Shown here piece after piece: positions 15,408 through 25,572 of a stretch of 36,383 nt of DNA. The DNA is taken from positions 1 through 36,383 of the forward strand of contig JBAQYG010000041.1 in the NCBI GenBank assembly GCA_049299915.1, given 5' to 3'. The notes beneath the pieces were generated by a model. That model had not been told where the DNA came from. It saw only the letters and a list, made by a program, of their open reading frames with translations, and did no database searches. The stretch comes from JAVHQB01 sp049299915. GTDB taxonomy: Bacteria; Patescibacteriota; Minisyncoccia; UBA6257; JAVHQB01. The position numbers and the translations under genes were made by a program. Position 1 is the first letter of the stretch; every line of letters starts with the position of its first letter.

Positions 15408-16097
15408 ATGTACACAGTGTATTCATGGTTAGATCTAACCACGGCAGCCCTTAAGGGATTATGGGTGGGCTTTCTTAATTTTGTACCATCACTTTTAGGT
15501 TCCTTAGTAGTATTTCTTATAGGTCTTTTTGTCGCCAATAATATTGCTCTTCTAGTAGAGAAGATAATTGATTTATTAAAAGTCGATAGAATCTTGGAGA
15601 AAACTAGCATTAAAGCTTTTTGTCAAAAAGCTGGTATTAGACTTGATGCAGGTTTTTTTGTTGGTCAAATAACAAGATGGCTTTTAATTTTAGCCTTCTT
15701 AATTCCTACGGCTAATATTTTGAAATTAACTTCAGTAGCTGATTTCTTATCCAATAAAATTATTGGCATATTACCAGCTGTAATAGGAGCGGTATTAATA
15801 ATGTTACTAGCAATTCTGTTTAGTGATTTTGCTTATCGTTCGACAGTAGCCTCTATTAAGGGTAGCGGAATTCAGGCAGCTAAGATGCTTGGATCCGTTG
15901 CAAGATGGGCTATTATTATTTTTGCCGTAATGACTGTTTTGCCGATCTTAAGTGTACCTACTAACGTAATCAATATTGTCTTGATAGGAGTTGTTTCTAT
16001 GTTCTCCTTGGCAGGAGGGTTAGCTTTCGGCTTAGGAGGGAGAGAAATGGCCTCGGAATTACTGAAGAAATTCAGAAATGAAATAGAAGATAACTAA
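15408..16097 (+). CDS. Small mechanosensitive-channel-like membrane protein (conserved TM helix family)
   Basis: A 229-residue integral membrane protein with about five hydrophobic helices. The first, FVPSLLGSLVVFLIGLFVA, and the last block, LAGGLAFGLGGREMASELL, match the 'conserved TM helix' repeat seen in proteins annotated as small-conductance mechanosensitive channels. The glycine-rich end resembles the pore-lining TM3 of MscS (GxxxG pattern). The large cytoplasmic MscS vestibule is missing, so it is not a full MscS. A role in osmotic relief is inferred only. It is a single-gene unit with its own promoter and terminator. Confidence 0.7.
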   Translation: MYTVYSWLDLTTAALKGLWVGFLNFVPSLLGSLVVFLIGLFVANNIALLVEKIIDLLKVDRILEKTSIKAFCQKAGIRLDAGFFVGQITRWLLILAFLIPTANILKLTSVADFLSNKIIGILPAVIGAVLIMLLAILFSDFAYRSTVASIKGSGIQAAKMLGSVARWAIIIFAVMTVLPILSVPTNVINIVLIGVVSMFSLAGGLAFGLGGREMASELLKKFRNEIEDN

Positions 16098-16110
16098 ATA
16101 TACTGGAGAT

Positions 16111-16143
16111 AGAAAAAGGGGGCTTTCAAGGCTCCCTTTTTCT
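16111..16143 (+). terminator. Intrinsic terminator after the channel-like gene
   Basis: A 13-bp stem with one G-U pair (16111-16123 with 16131-16143), 7-base loop and T-rich 3' arm. Confidence 0.9.
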
Positions 16144-16168
16144 ATACCCTGACTAGCTAAATCTATTC

Positions 16169-16197
16169 TTGACAAATATTTCTTTTTTGTATATATT
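16169..16197 (+). promoter_or_regulatory. rRNA promoter (23S-5S unit)
   Basis: TTGACA (16169-16174), 17-base spacer, TATATT (16192-16197): same hexamers and spacing as the tRNA-Leu promoter. A second, weaker extended -10, TG-G-TATACA, follows at 16213-16221. No 16S gene lies between this promoter and the 23S. Confidence 0.85.
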
Positions 16198-16246
16198 GGT
16201 ACCAATAAGTTATGGTATACATAGTTAATTTCAAGTCATCCTTGTA

Positions 16247-16303
16247 AGCGGTTAAGAGCTAATTTTAAGCTCACTTCTAAATACCGCTCGGCGGTGTTTT
16301 TTT
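16247..16303 (+). promoter_or_regulatory. Leader terminator with a possible antiterminator, upstream of 23S rRNA
   Basis: ATACCGC/GCGGTGT (16281-16287 with 16291-16297) forms a 7-bp hairpin followed by seven T residues, a textbook terminator about 100 bases after the promoter. AGCGGT (16247-16252) can pair instead with ACCGCT (16283-16288), enclosing a small GAGCT/AGCTC hairpin (16256-16260 with 16268-16272). The two folds exclude each other. Either it is an attenuator ahead of the rRNA or it closes a separate small RNA of about 100 bases. Confidence 0.55.
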
Positions 16304-16353
16304 GTGCCCATTCAGAAATCCGGAACCATAACGAGAACCTTTAAAATTAAATA

Positions 16354-16389
16354 CCAATCTTAAGCTCAACGCGGGTTTTGCTTAAGATG

Positions 16390-16390
<1 letters not shown>
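16354..16390 (+). other. Hairpin competing with the 23S processing stem
   Basis: Bases 16354-16365 (one bulge at 16357) pair over 11 bp with 16380-16390. That same 3' arm is the 5' strand of the long stem that closes the 23S precursor (16378-16396 with 19508-19526). The RNA can use it for one pairing or the other. Confidence 0.45.
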
Positions 16391-19516
<3,126 letters not shown>

Positions 19517-19586
19517 TCTTTAGCAAGATCCGACAAAACGGTCTTGGTTTTGGTAATTTATATATATTTAAATAATTAAAAAGCAA

Positions 19587-19696
19587 TGTTCTGGTGATAA
19601 TAGCTTCTTAGGCTCCACCCGATCCCATTCCGAACTCGGTAGTGAAAATGAGAAGCGCCGATGATACTATTAGGGAAAGTAGGTATCGCCAGAACA
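19587..19696 (+). rRNA. 5S ribosomal RNA
   Basis: About 110 bases closed by helix I (19587-19598 with 19685-19696). It contains the conserved CCACCCGATCCCATTCCGAACTCGG-type loop (19616-19640). The stem continues outward (GCAA 19583-19586 with TTGC 19697-19700), which suits processing from the 23S-5S precursor. The 70-base spacer from 23S holds one hairpin and no tRNA. Confidence 0.96.
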
Positions 19697-19715
19697 TTGC
19701 TTTTTAAATTAATTC

Positions 19716-19742
19716 AAAAAACACTCTTATCAGTGTTTTTTT
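19716..19742 (+). terminator. Intrinsic terminator of the rRNA unit
   Basis: Ten-bp stem AAAAAACACT/AGTGTTTTTT (19716-19725 with 19732-19741) with a 6-base loop, ending in a T run. Confidence 0.9.
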
Positions 19743-19748
19743 GTTTGC

Positions 19749-19787
19749 TTGACAGCGAGAAATAAGGTAAAATTAATTTAATATAGT
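19749..19787 (+). promoter_or_regulatory. Promoter of the first anchor/cysteine-rich pair
   Basis: TTGACA at 19749-19754 is a perfect -35. The -10 is less clear: ATTAAT (19772-19777, 17-base spacer) is best by spacing; TATAGT (19782-19787) is best by sequence. Confidence 0.5.
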
Positions 19788-19805
19788 GAAAATAAATTTA
19801 AAGAT

Positions 19806-20564
19806 ATGCATATAAATAAATGGAAGGTTATAGTAATTATTATTGGATTGATAATTGTTTTCAGTGTATTAATTTATTCACTAACGATTACATCGAACAC
19901 TATTTCAATTCGATCTAGTGATAACTCTTTAGCCAGAGAGTGTGCGCAATTATTAGAAACCGTTAATTTTAAGGGAAGCCTTACTTCATCTACTGAGAAA
20001 ATTTGTAAAATCACTTCAGGTATTTTAAATAAGAAAATACAAGAGGTACAGCCAAATGAATCTATTAAACCAGGTGACCGTATAATACTTTCTGTGAATC
20101 TTCCTAATATTATGGCAAAGCCTCAAAATATTTTTACACAGGAAGAAATAGAAAAACCGAAAGACGATACTTATGCATTGTGTTTTGTGACATACCCCAA
20201 TCTTATACAAACCCAGTATATTGGAGCTGAAAAGGTAAAGGCTTTTTACCAGAATGATTTTTGGCAGATGGTTTCCAATAAAACTTTAGAAATATCAAAT
20301 AGAGGAGACAACTATATTTGTACCAAACCTCTTAGTATTGAAGCCTATTCAAAAATTTCTTTTCTTCTGACAATTCCTCCAGAAAAACTTTTGAAGTTAG
20401 GAGATGCTAATGCAAGAAGTTATGGCGTAAAAATAGTTTTAATACCTCAAACAAATGCAGATCTCTCAGAATCACTGAAAAATATATCTTTGAATATTTT
20501 TGATAATGATACTGATGGAATAACACCGATTTATCTGTACTTGAAACCGATATCATTTCAATAA
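19806..20564 (+). CDS. Membrane-anchored four-cysteine ectodomain protein (copy A)
   Basis: 252 residues: short cytoplasmic tail, one membrane helix at about 7-28, then an extracytoplasmic domain of about 220 residues with exactly four cysteines (46, 67, 126, 172), which could form two disulfides. Notable motifs are KICKIT (65-70), SIKPGDRIILSVNL (86-99) and TIPPEKL (189-195). No known family is recognised. The protein at 32335 has the same layout: cysteines in order, CKI, IKxGDxI and IPPE, so the two appear to be diverged paralogues. The gene sits 16 bases before the secreted cysteine-rich protein at 20581, in one transcript. Confidence 0.8.
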   Translation: MHINKWKVIVIIIGLIIVFSVLIYSLTITSNTISIRSSDNSLARECAQLLETVNFKGSLTSSTEKICKITSGILNKKIQEVQPNESIKPGDRIILSVNLPNIMAKPQNIFTQEEIEKPKDDTYALCFVTYPNLIQTQYIGAEKVKAFYQNDFWQMVSNKTLEISNRGDNYICTKPLSIEAYSKISFLLTIPPEKLLKLGDANARSYGVKIVLIPQTNADLSESLKNISLNIFDNDTDGITPIYLYLKPISFQ

Positions 20565-20580
20565 AATATAATACAAATTT

Positions 20581-22080
20581 ATGAAAAAAGTTTTATTTTA
20601 TTTTTCGCTTCTTATTATTTCGTTAGTATTCATATTTGCTCAATCTGATATAGCATCGGCAGATTGCGGAGAAGTAGCTGTTGGTTCCTGTGACGGTGGG
20701 GCCTGTATTCAAGGAACAGCCGCTTGTACGTGTGATGAAGTTGCTAGTCCTACTTGTTTATTCGAGGTATCTACATGCATAGCAAATTGTAAAAATCCTA
20801 CAGAATGTGATGCGTGTGGAAGTCAAGCCGATTGCCCCATAGTACCCATGAATATAATTTGTCCTTCCAGAGGTTGTACCAGCGATTGTGGATGTGGGTG
20901 TGTAACAGAAAAAGCTTGTACAGTAGCATATTGCGATAAACCTGGGGTTGAATGGTTTTGTATTAAAGAAACCCAATATATTCCTATCATAGATACGTGC
21001 CCTGATAAGCAATGTATAGGTCCAGCTGATTGCGGTGGTGGCGGTGGTGGCGGTGACGATTGTATCCCTAATTGTAGAGATAAAAAGTGTGGTGTCCAAG
21101 ATGCAAAATGTGGGGAGCTATGTGGGTCAGCATTTGATACTGGTTGCTCTACTTTATCTGCTATATGCGTTGATAAAACTTCGGCCACAGCAACTGTTAT
21201 AGTTCCTAGCAATATTATTCCAGTCAGATACAATTGGTATAAATTAAATGCAACAGGAAGCCAATGGATTAATGTGTATACGGAAGAATGTCAGAGAGGA
21301 ATTTGCAAAAAAAGTTATACATATGCACTCCCAGAAAATAAAGCAACGCTATCTTTTTCAGTAGAGGGTAGTGTCGGTGGCGATAGTAGGGTTTTTACCG
21401 GACAATCCAATTCGTTATTAATAGATTGCAATAATGTTTGTGTAAATGGAGCTATCAAGAATTGTACTAATAGCAGCAATTGTCCCGGACAACAAATTTG
21501 TGCAAATAGCACCTGGGGAACATGCACAGACATTCCTAATGATGGTTGTCCGACAGGGGGTGGTTGTGTAAATGGTTCTTCCCAAGGGTGCGTTACTATC
21601 GATAATTGTCCTGGAAACCAAACTTGTGTTAATAATGTTTGGAATTCATGTATAGATGTTCCTAATGATAATTGTCCTGCAGTAAGTGTTTGTACAATCG
21701 ATTCAGCCTCAGTAACCCCTGCACCTCCCAAGATTATATATTTAGGCGGTAAATTTAAAGTGACTTGGCAAACCTCTAATTGCTCTACTTGTACTATTAC
21801 ATGTAATACTCTTGATAAATGCGGAGTAAATGGTTTGGTTCAGCCGGTAGGAGATTCGGGTGAAATAGAGGTAAAACCCACGTCTTCAGGATATTATGCC
21901 TATAAAATTACTTGCGATGGAGGAGCTGGAGGAGCAAGCTCTATAGTTTTGCCCTCTACTGATGTTTGGGATGGAGTATCGCCAACGCTTAAAACCAACG
22001 TTGGTGCCTATCGAGTTAGACGGCCATTTATCTTCGAAACACCGGCTTTTCTTAAACTTCTTATTGATAAATTGTTTTAA
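20581..22080 (+). CDS. Secreted cysteine-rich repeat protein (copy A partner)
   Basis: 499 residues. A Sec signal peptide (1 to about 27, hydrophobic core LFYFSLLIISLVFIFA, ASA before the mature end) is followed by a dense cysteine region (29-190). That region is broken by a run of seven glycines near 152 and includes DDCIPNCRDKKCGVQDAKCG, which resembles the module at the start of the window. After a beta-rich stretch come two tandem 42-residue repeats (287-328, 329-370) of the form CVNGx4-5C...NCPGxQxC...W..C.D-[IV]-PND-x-CP. A cysteine-containing beta domain follows, then a basic, hydrophobic C-terminus with no sorting signal. Extracellular and disulfide-rich by inference; probably adhesion or surface structure. 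Ends before a strong terminator. Confidence 0.85.
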   Translation: MKKVLFYFSLLIISLVFIFAQSDIASADCGEVAVGSCDGGACIQGTAACTCDEVASPTCLFEVSTCIANCKNPTECDACGSQADCPIVPMNIICPSRGCTSDCGCGCVTEKACTVAYCDKPGVEWFCIKETQYIPIIDTCPDKQCIGPADCGGGGGGGDDCIPNCRDKKCGVQDAKCGELCGSAFDTGCSTLSAICVDKTSATATVIVPSNIIPVRYNWYKLNATGSQWINVYTEECQRGICKKSYTYALPENKATLSFSVEGSVGGDSRVFTGQSNSLLIDCNNVCVNGAIKNCTNSSNCPGQQICANSTWGTCTDIPNDGCPTGGGCVNGSSQGCVTIDNCPGNQTCVNNVWNSCIDVPNDNCPAVSVCTIDSASVTPAPPKIIYLGGKFKVTWQTSNCSTCTITCNTLDKCGVNGLVQPVGDSGEIEVKPTSSGYYAYKITCDGGAGGASSIVLPSTDVWDGVSPTLKTNVGAYRVRRPFIFETPAFLKLLIDKLF

Positions 22081-22091
22081 ATAGCAATAAT

Positions 22092-22118
22092 AAAAAGAAC
22101 CCTTTAAAGGTTCTTTTT
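22092..22118 (+). terminator. Intrinsic terminator after the cysteine-rich gene
   Basis: Ten-bp stem AAAAAGAACC/GGTTCTTTTT with a 7-base loop, 12 bases after the stop codon. Confidence 0.9.
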
Positions 22119-22150
22119 GGTAAGCTAATATTTCAAATTCAACAGAGATA

Positions 22151-22159
22151 TGCTATACT
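22151..22159 (+). promoter_or_regulatory. Extended -10 promoter of fba
   Basis: TG-C-TATACT, hexamer 22154-22159, about 40 bases before ATG 22199. Confidence 0.6.
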
Positions 22160-22198
22160 TTGAAGGTCAAAAGAATTAGTTTGTGAGTATTTTAATAT

Positions 22199-22954
22199 AT
22201 GGATTTTTTAGCCCCGCTACTACGAAATAATAGAGCCTTGTTTTTGGCTTACGATCATGGATTCGAACACGGAGCCGATGATTTTGATGCCAAAAATTAT
22301 GACCCTACTTATATTTTAGATTTAGCAGTTAAAGGACATTTTACGGGTATTATTTTGCAAAAAGGGTTAGCAGAAAAGTATTATCATAATAGTCCATACG
22401 AAGAACAGATACCTCTTATAGTTAAGCTCAATGGGAAAACGGATATAGTGAAAACCGTGGAGCCATATTCTCCCCAAAATTGTTCAGTAAAATATGCTAA
22501 ATCATTAGGAGCTAAAGCGGTGGGGTACACTATTTATTTAGGAAGTGAGTTTGAAACAGAAATGCTGGAAACATTTGGACAAATTCAAGAAGAGGCCCAT
22601 AATCTGAATATAGGAGCCATTGCTTGGATTTATCCTCGAGGGAAGAATGTTCTTTTACCCGAAAGCCCAGATATGATAAAATATGCCGCCCGATTGGGAT
22701 TAGAATTAGGAGCAGATATGGTTAAGCTCAAGTATAGTGGAGACAAAGAAAGTTTCTCGCAGGTAGTGAAAATGGCTGGGAAAACAAAAATAGTTTTATC
22801 TGGAGGGAGGAAAGAAACTAGTGCTACATTTTTAAGAACGGTTAAAGAAGTAATGAAAGCAGGGGCCACTGGGGCAGCCGTAGGACGTAATGTGTGGCAA
22901 AATGAAAAACCCTTAGAGATGGCAGAGGAGTTAAATAAAATAATTTTTAATTAA
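22199..22954 (+). CDS. fba: Fructose-bisphosphate aldolase, class I archaeal (DhnA) type
   Basis: A 251-residue TIM-barrel aldolase of the DhnA/DeoC group that splits fructose-1,6-bisphosphate using a Schiff-base lysine. The start FLAYDHGFEHG (15-25) is the conserved first strand. IYPRGK (144-149) holds the catalytic tyrosine Y145. ADMVKLKYSG (172-181) carries the Schiff-base lysine (K176 or K178). VLSGGRK (199-205) and GAAVGRNVWQ bind phosphate. This family is archaeal and widespread in Patescibacteria, while most bacteria use class II. rplY starts 22 bases after the stop, so they are likely cotranscribed. Confidence 0.95.
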   Translation: MDFLAPLLRNNRALFLAYDHGFEHGADDFDAKNYDPTYILDLAVKGHFTGIILQKGLAEKYYHNSPYEEQIPLIVKLNGKTDIVKTVEPYSPQNCSVKYAKSLGAKAVGYTIYLGSEFETEMLETFGQIQEEAHNLNIGAIAWIYPRGKNVLLPESPDMIKYAARLGLELGADMVKLKYSGDKESFSQVVKMAGKTKIVLSGGRKETSATFLRTVKEVMKAGATGAAVGRNVWQNEKPLEMAEELNKIIFN

Positions 22955-22976
22955 AAGAATAAAATAATTTAGTTTT

Positions 22977-23696
22977 ATGACAAAGACTGATAAACAAATA
23001 AAAGAAATATTAGCTCTTACAGTGGAAGCAAGAACTGTTACGGGTAAAAAAACTAGCGAATTAAGAGCTAAAGGAATTTTGCCAGCCGTAGTTTATGGTC
23101 CCGATCTTAAGCCCATAGATATTCAATTGAGCAAAAAAGATTTTGTTCATACTTATGATAAGGCAGGGGATAGTGGACTCATAGAATTAATTTTAGGAGA
23201 CAAGAAAATTAACGTGTTAGTACACGATGTTTCTCATACTGGCTCAGATTCTCAAGAACCTATCCATGTTGATTTTTACCAAGTCAATTTAACTAAAGCA
23301 GTCACCGCAGAAGTTCCCCTGGTTTTTGTCGGAGAATCCCAAGCTGTTAAAGATGGCGGAATCCTGGTTAAGTCTATGGAAGAGATAGAAGTAGAAGCTT
23401 TGCCCAAGGACTTGCCTCACGAAATAACAGTAGATATTTCTATTCTACAGGCTTTTGATAGCACTATTTATGTTAAAGATTTAATAGTACCAGCAGAAGT
23501 AAAAATTACTGTTCATGGAGATAATCCAGTTATAACAGTTTCAGCTCCTATAACAGATGAAGAATTAAAAGCCATGGAGGAAGAAAATAAAGTAAATGTA
23601 TCTGAAATAAAGACTGAGAAGGAGGAAGAAGTGGCTAAGGAGCCCGTAACAGAAGAGGCAACAGCGGAAGAAAAAAAGGTAACCGATAATAAATAA
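22977..23696 (+). CDS. rplY: 50S ribosomal protein L25, CTC type
   Basis: A 239-residue protein that binds 5S rRNA. The N-terminal L25 domain begins at LTVEARTVTGKKTSELRAKG with VVYGPDLKPI. It is followed by the beta-rich TL5/CTC C-terminal domain (VTAEVPLVFVGESQAVKDGG, EVEALPKDLP) and ends in a low-complexity, acidic tail of about 45 residues rich in E, K, V and T. The long CTC form is typical of Gram-positive and deep bacterial lines. The start of the lytic transglycosylase gene lies two bases after its stop. Confidence 0.95.
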   Translation: MTKTDKQIKEILALTVEARTVTGKKTSELRAKGILPAVVYGPDLKPIDIQLSKKDFVHTYDKAGDSGLIELILGDKKINVLVHDVSHTGSDSQEPIHVDFYQVNLTKAVTAEVPLVFVGESQAVKDGGILVKSMEEIEVEALPKDLPHEITVDISILQAFDSTIYVKDLIVPAEVKITVHGDNPVITVSAPITDEELKAMEEENKVNVSEIKTEKEEEVAKEPVTEEATAEEKKVTDNK

Positions 23697-23698
23697 AA

Positions 23699-25183
23699 AT
23701 GTTTTCTTTGTTTCACATAGATCAAAAGAAAAATCCAAGTATTTTGCCTGTTCATTATTTAAACCTCAAAGAAATGCCAGCCAAAATGATTCCTACAAAA
23801 GGGATGTTTTTGGCTGCCAAAGGTATATTAAGAGTGGCTTTGGCTACAATACTTCTTATATCTGCCTTTACAGTTCAAACTAGCCATCAGGCAATAGCTC
23901 CTATTTATTTTGGTTTTGATGCTGCTCAAGCTATTAATGAAGCAGATAGGAAGGCGTTGGAGGATGAACTGGCTGCCATCAATAAGCAAATAGATGAATA
24001 TCAGGTAGAGCTTACTAAAACTCAGGGAGAAAAGGATACTTTAAAAAATAAAATTACTCAGCTTAAGACTCAAGCAAACAAATTAACAGCGCAAATTAAA
24101 GCTACCAATCTAGAACTAAATCGTCTTGACGATAGAATCGATGATACAGTTAATTCTATTGGAGAGACTCAAGCAGAACTAGAATCTAACAAGCAAAGTT
24201 TGGGCGATCTCATAGAGGTCTACTATGAGAATAGTCGCAAATCAATGATTGAAATCCTTTTAGCCAATGATCAGATATCCGATTATTTTATATCCATTAA
24301 TGCGCTAAGTGCTTTGCAAGATAGAATTCAAGATAAAATCGGAGTAGTGACAGATCTTAAGGTAACTCTTGAAAAACAACAAGAAGTTTTAGAACAGGAT
24401 CAAGACGAAACTCAGGGTTTATTACAAATTCAATTAGCCCAGAAACAACAATTAGAAGGAACTAAAAGCGAACAAGAGAATTTGTTAAAAGTTACCCAGA
24501 ATAAAGAAACTTCTTACCAAAAGCTTCTAGCCGAAAAAAGAGCTCGAGCTGCCGAAATTAAAAGTAGAATTTATGATTTGCTCGGTGTTAAAAGCCAAGT
24601 AAATTTCGGTGAGGCCCTAGTGATGGCAACCAATATTTCGTCTCAAATATCAATCAGACCGGCATTCCTTTTAGCTGTTTTAACTCAAGAATCTAATTTA
24701 GGAAAAAATGTTGGTACTTGTAATCGTCCAGGGGATCCTCCCTCTAAAAGTTGGCAAGTGCAAATGAAACCATCTAGAGATCAGGTACCTTTTGCAGAAA
24801 TCACTAAAAGTTTAGGTCTAGATCCTAATACTACACCCATTTCTTGTGCTATCAATGACCCTGCTCATGGTTTGGTGGCCGGTAAGAATAGCTGGGGCGG
24901 AGCCATGGGACCAGCTCAATTCATTCCTTCTACTTGGATGGGCTATCTAAGTAAAATCCAAGCAGCGGTTGGCCATTATCCTAATCCATGGGATATACGA
25001 GATGCTATGACAGCTGCCGCCATAAAACTTTCTACCGATGGAGCGAGTGCCAAAACAACTAGTGCAGAATGCTCTGCAGCTAAGCGTTATTTCGGAGGTA
25101 ATTACCAGTTTTATTGCGATAGCGTTTTAAGAATAGCCACTGGCTACGAACAAGATATAGCGGCGATCAATAATGCTAAATAA
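23699..25183 (+). CDS. PcsB/CwlO-like coiled coil fused to a lytic transglycosylase domain
   Basis: 494 residues, exported. A hydrophobic segment at about 41-58 acts as signal. ATG 23699 leaves a long leader, so M26 (23774), M30 (23786) or M36 (23804) may be the true start. Residues about 80-290 form a long coiled coil with the line MIEILLANDQISDYFISINAL (183-203), as in the FtsEX-regulated proteins PcsB/CwlO ('LDLLLxSxSxSDF'). The C-terminal part (about 300-494) resembles SLT_2/MltB transglycosylases: AVLTQESNLGKN with catalytic E331, then SWGGAMGPAQFIPSTWMGY and PWDIRDAMTAAA. Likely cleaves peptidoglycan at division, under control of FtsEX (not encoded here). Domain calls are good; regulation is inferred. 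Confidence 0.8.
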   Translation: MFSLFHIDQKKNPSILPVHYLNLKEMPAKMIPTKGMFLAAKGILRVALATILLISAFTVQTSHQAIAPIYFGFDAAQAINEADRKALEDELAAINKQIDEYQVELTKTQGEKDTLKNKITQLKTQANKLTAQIKATNLELNRLDDRIDDTVNSIGETQAELESNKQSLGDLIEVYYENSRKSMIEILLANDQISDYFISINALSALQDRIQDKIGVVTDLKVTLEKQQEVLEQDQDETQGLLQIQLAQKQQLEGTKSEQENLLKVTQNKETSYQKLLAEKRARAAEIKSRIYDLLGVKSQVNFGEALVMATNISSQISIRPAFLLAVLTQESNLGKNVGTCNRPGDPPSKSWQVQMKPSRDQVPFAEITKSLGLDPNTTPISCAINDPAHGLVAGKNSWGGAMGPAQFIPSTWMGYLSKIQAAVGHYPNPWDIRDAMTAAAIKLSTDGASAKTTSAECSAAKRYFGGNYQFYCDSVLRIATGYEQDIAAINNAK

Positions 25184-25211
25184 GGATAAAGTTGCAAAGA
25201 GGGTCGCTTTA

Positions 25212-25220
25212 TGTTACTAT
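25212..25220 (+). promoter_or_regulatory. Extended -10 promoter of rpsR
   Basis: TG-T-TACTAT, hexamer 25215-25220 (four of six consensus bases). About 45 bases before ATG 25265. Confidence 0.4.
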
Positions 25221-25264
25221 AACCCGCGTAATTAATAATATCTAATTCATTATTTCCTAGTTTT

Positions 25265-25465
25265 ATGAATTCTTGCTACTTTTGCAGCCAAAACATAGAA
25301 AAAATAGATTATCAGGATGCTGAAACTTTAAAGAAGTTTATTTCTTTTCAATTCAAAATTCAGCCTTCAAAAAAGACAAAACTCTGTGCTAAGCACCAAC
25401 GCCAGCTCTCAAAAGCTATAAAAAGAGCTCGCGTCTTAGGGCTTTTACCTTTTACAGGTATCTAA
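25265..25465 (+). CDS. rpsR: 30S ribosomal protein S18
   Basis: Sixty-six residues. CYFC (4-7) and CAKHQ (41-45) together form a probable zinc site, the Cys-plus S18 form. IDYQDAETLKKFIS (14-27) and AIKRARVLGLLPF (51-63) are the rRNA-binding core. S18 pairs with S6 on the 30S platform. In most bacteria rpsR lies with rpsF and ssb; here it is a single-gene unit separated from rpsF-ssb by ftsK, the RodZ-like gene and recA. A terminator follows 17 bases after the stop. Confidence 0.97.
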   Translation: MNSCYFCSQNIEKIDYQDAETLKKFISFQFKIQPSKKTKLCAKHQRQLSKAIKRARVLGLLPFTGI

Positions 25466-25481
25466 AAATACATACATCTAG

Positions 25482-25508
25482 AAAGCTCCCCTCAAAGGGA
25501 GTTTTTTT
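25482..25508 (+). terminator. Intrinsic terminator after rpsR
   Basis: AAAGCTCCC pairs with GGGAGTTTT (one G-U pair) around a 6-base loop, followed by a T run. Confidence 0.9.
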
Positions 25509-25523
25509 GTTTTAAAATTTTTA

Positions 25524-25532
25524 TGATATACT
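25524..25532 (+). promoter_or_regulatory. Extended -10 promoter of ftsK
   Basis: TG-A-TATACT with hexamer 25527-25532, about 35 bases before ATG 25573. Confidence 0.55.
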
Positions 25533-25572
25533 AATCTGGAGTTAATAAAATAATTTAGATAGTAACGAAAGC

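Noticed and set aside
16247..16303. T-box riboswitch before the rRNA
   Set aside because: The ACCGC segment recalls a T-box, but the stem I specifier loop and the conserved T-box bulge are missing, and the target is an rRNA gene.
16200..16303. SRP RNA or 6S RNA as a small RNA in front of 23S
   Set aside because: No GGAA-tetraloop SRP core and no long open-bubble hairpin as in 6S RNA.
23708..23719. TGTTTCACAT, resembling the left half of parS
   Set aside because: The right half-site is absent, and it lies in coding sequence.
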